Assembly: GCA_003136795.1 (NCBI GenBank)
Contig: PLDP01000121.1
Location: 1-14,073 of the forward strand
Origin: Actinomycetota bacterium
GTDB lineage: Bacteria; Actinomycetota; Thermoleophilia; Gaiellales; Gaiellaceae
Length of the DNA: 14,073 bases
Direction: 5' to 3'
Shown: piece after piece, positions 13,185 to 14,073 of the stretch
Numbering within the stretch: position 1 is the first letter of the stretch
How the letters are laid out: every line of letters begins with the position of its first letter
Position numbers and translations under genes: made by a program
The notes under the pieces: model-generated
Seen by the model: the letters and a program-made list of their open reading frames with translations, nothing else
What the model was told of the DNA's origin: nothing
The model's database searches: none

Positions 13185-14073
13185 CTACTGCGCGGTCGGG
13201 CGGAGGGGGGTTGTGCTGATTTCGGCGTCCGCCCGCGAGGCGCGTGCCACCCGGAAGCCGACGAGCTTCCCCTGTTGCTCGTCCCATAGCTTCAAGCGCG
13301 TCGCCCGAAGGCCTTCGAGCAGGGAGATCGTTGGGACGGTGTGGAGAGCGGCGTTCTCGTCGTGGGCTGCCTGCAGGTTGTAGTTCGGAATCCGTGCGCT
13401 CAGGTGGTGGACGTGATGCAGGCCGATGTTGCCGGTCAGGAATTGCAGGATCTTCGGCAGCCTCAGGTAGGAGCTGCCTTTGAGCGCCGCGTCGTCGTAG
13501 CTCCACGTCTCGCTCGACTGCCAGTAGGTGTCCTCGAACTGGTGCTGGACATAGAAGAGCCAGATGCCGACGCTGCCCGTCACGAGGAGTGCGGGCAGCT
13601 GCACGATCAGGAATCCCGTCCAGCCGAGCAGCCAGCAGAGCGCGGCGACGAGGACTACCAGGGCGAGGTCCGTGCCAAGCGCGCTCCGCCGAAGCCGTCG
13701 CGGGGCCGACCAGGAAACGATCCGTGGCTCGAGCACGACGACCCAGAGCGGGCCGAGCCCGAACATCACGAGCGGGTTCCGGAACAGCCGGTAGCCGAGA
13801 CGGCCCCACCACGGCCGGGCCCGATACTCGTCGACTGTCAGGGTCTGGACGTCCCCGACGCCGCGACGGTCAAGGTCGCCGGCGGTCGCGTGATGAACGG
13901 CGTGCTCGCGCCGCCACACCGCGAAGGGGGTATAGACGAGCACGCCCAACGCCGCCCCGAGTAGGGCGTTCGTGCGCTTCGACGGCAGGAACGAACCGTG
14001 CGCGCAGTCATGGAAGACGATGAACGTGCGAAGGAGGAAACCGGCCGCAAGCAGCGAGAGCGCGAACGCGAGC
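13185..14073 (-). CDS. Membrane fatty acid desaturase (acyl-lipid type), 5' end beyond window
   Basis: At least 295 residues of an integral membrane di-iron desaturase that inserts a double bond in a fatty acyl chain using O2 and an electron donor. All three histidine boxes are present: HDCAHGS (codons at 13992-14012), HAVHH within RREHAVHH (13890-13904), and HHVHH within GLHHVHHL (13404-13418). Hydrophobic spans include LAFALSLLAAGFLL before box 1, and LALVVLVAALCWLLGW and VQLPALLVTGSVGIWLF between boxes 2 and 3. FVIFHD-like context and spacing resemble omega-6/delta-12-type desaturases, but regiospecificity cannot be read from sequence. The complete C-terminus follows box 3 with ARIPNYNLQAAHDEN, usual for the family; the N-terminal start is off the right edge. 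The stop lies 83 nt before the permease start on the same strand; co-transcription is possible but not shown. Confidence 0.94.
   Translation of the reverse strand, partial: LAFALSLLAAGFLLRTFIVFHDCAHGSFLPSKRTNALLGAALGVLVYTPFAVWRREHAVHHATAGDLDRRGVGDVQTLTVDEYRARPWWGRLGYRLFRNPLVMFGLGPLWVVVLEPRIVSWSAPRRLRRSALGTDLALVVLVAALCWLLGWTGFLIVQLPALLVTGSVGIWLFYVQHQFEDTYWQSSETWSYDDAALKGSSYLRLPKILQFLTGNIGLHHVHHLSARIPNYNLQAAHDENAALHTVPTISLLEGLRATRLKLWDEQQGKLVGFRVARASRADAEISTTPLRPTAQ

Noticed and set aside
13102..13812. Upstream extension of the permease reading frame
   Set aside because: This part lies in an alternative frame across the desaturase gene, whose histidine boxes show which frame is coding; permease similarity begins near 13065-13101.

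Overview
The window is GC-rich and densely coded, with GTG starts and 2-11 nt gene overlaps. The gene styles (short actinobacterial-type USPs, a form II CoxL-like subunit, a tandem half-size ABC exporter pair, a 14-TM DHA2 transporter) suggest an Actinomycetota genome. The class Thermoleophilia is my best guess from family resemblance; there is no rRNA or marker gene to prove it. I see no mobile element, CRISPR array, tRNA or rRNA, and no stretch over 300 bases lacks a gene.

Region 1 (1-4568, minus strand) reads from right to left as a likely operon: a degenerate receiver-domain protein with a Cys/His cluster (4116-4568), a universal-stress-like domain on two membrane helices (3448-4113), a benzoylformate-decarboxylase-type ThDP enzyme (1769-3439), and the large molybdopterin subunit of a xanthine dehydrogenase/CO dehydrogenase family enzyme (1-1677, running off the left edge). 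The two enzymes could act in sequence, 2-oxo acid to aldehyde to carboxylate, but that is inference.

Region 2 (4569-8519, plus strand) holds a divergent intergenic region, a 21-codon leader ORF with an ideal Shine-Dalgarno whose stop overlaps the next start, and two ABC exporter half-transporters that look like a heterodimer with one degenerate and one catalytic ATP site. A hairpin lies in the short convergent gap after them.

Region 3 (8520-10771, minus strand) is a DHA2/EmrB-type MFS exporter split by a single extra base, overlapping a classical ATP-binding UspA protein. The 203-nt divergent gap 10772-10974 carries hairpins and a short perfect palindrome.

Region 4 (10975-14073) has a small exported protein of unknown function translationally overlapping a LolD/MacB-type ATPase (plus strand). 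Facing it is a MacB/FtsX-type permease (minus strand) whose 3' end overlaps the ATPase tail to tail by 71 bp. Upstream of the permease, on the same strand, is a membrane fatty acid desaturase with all three histidine boxes, truncated at its N-terminus by the right edge. The exported protein, ATPase and permease probably form one ABC system, although the permease is on the opposite strand.
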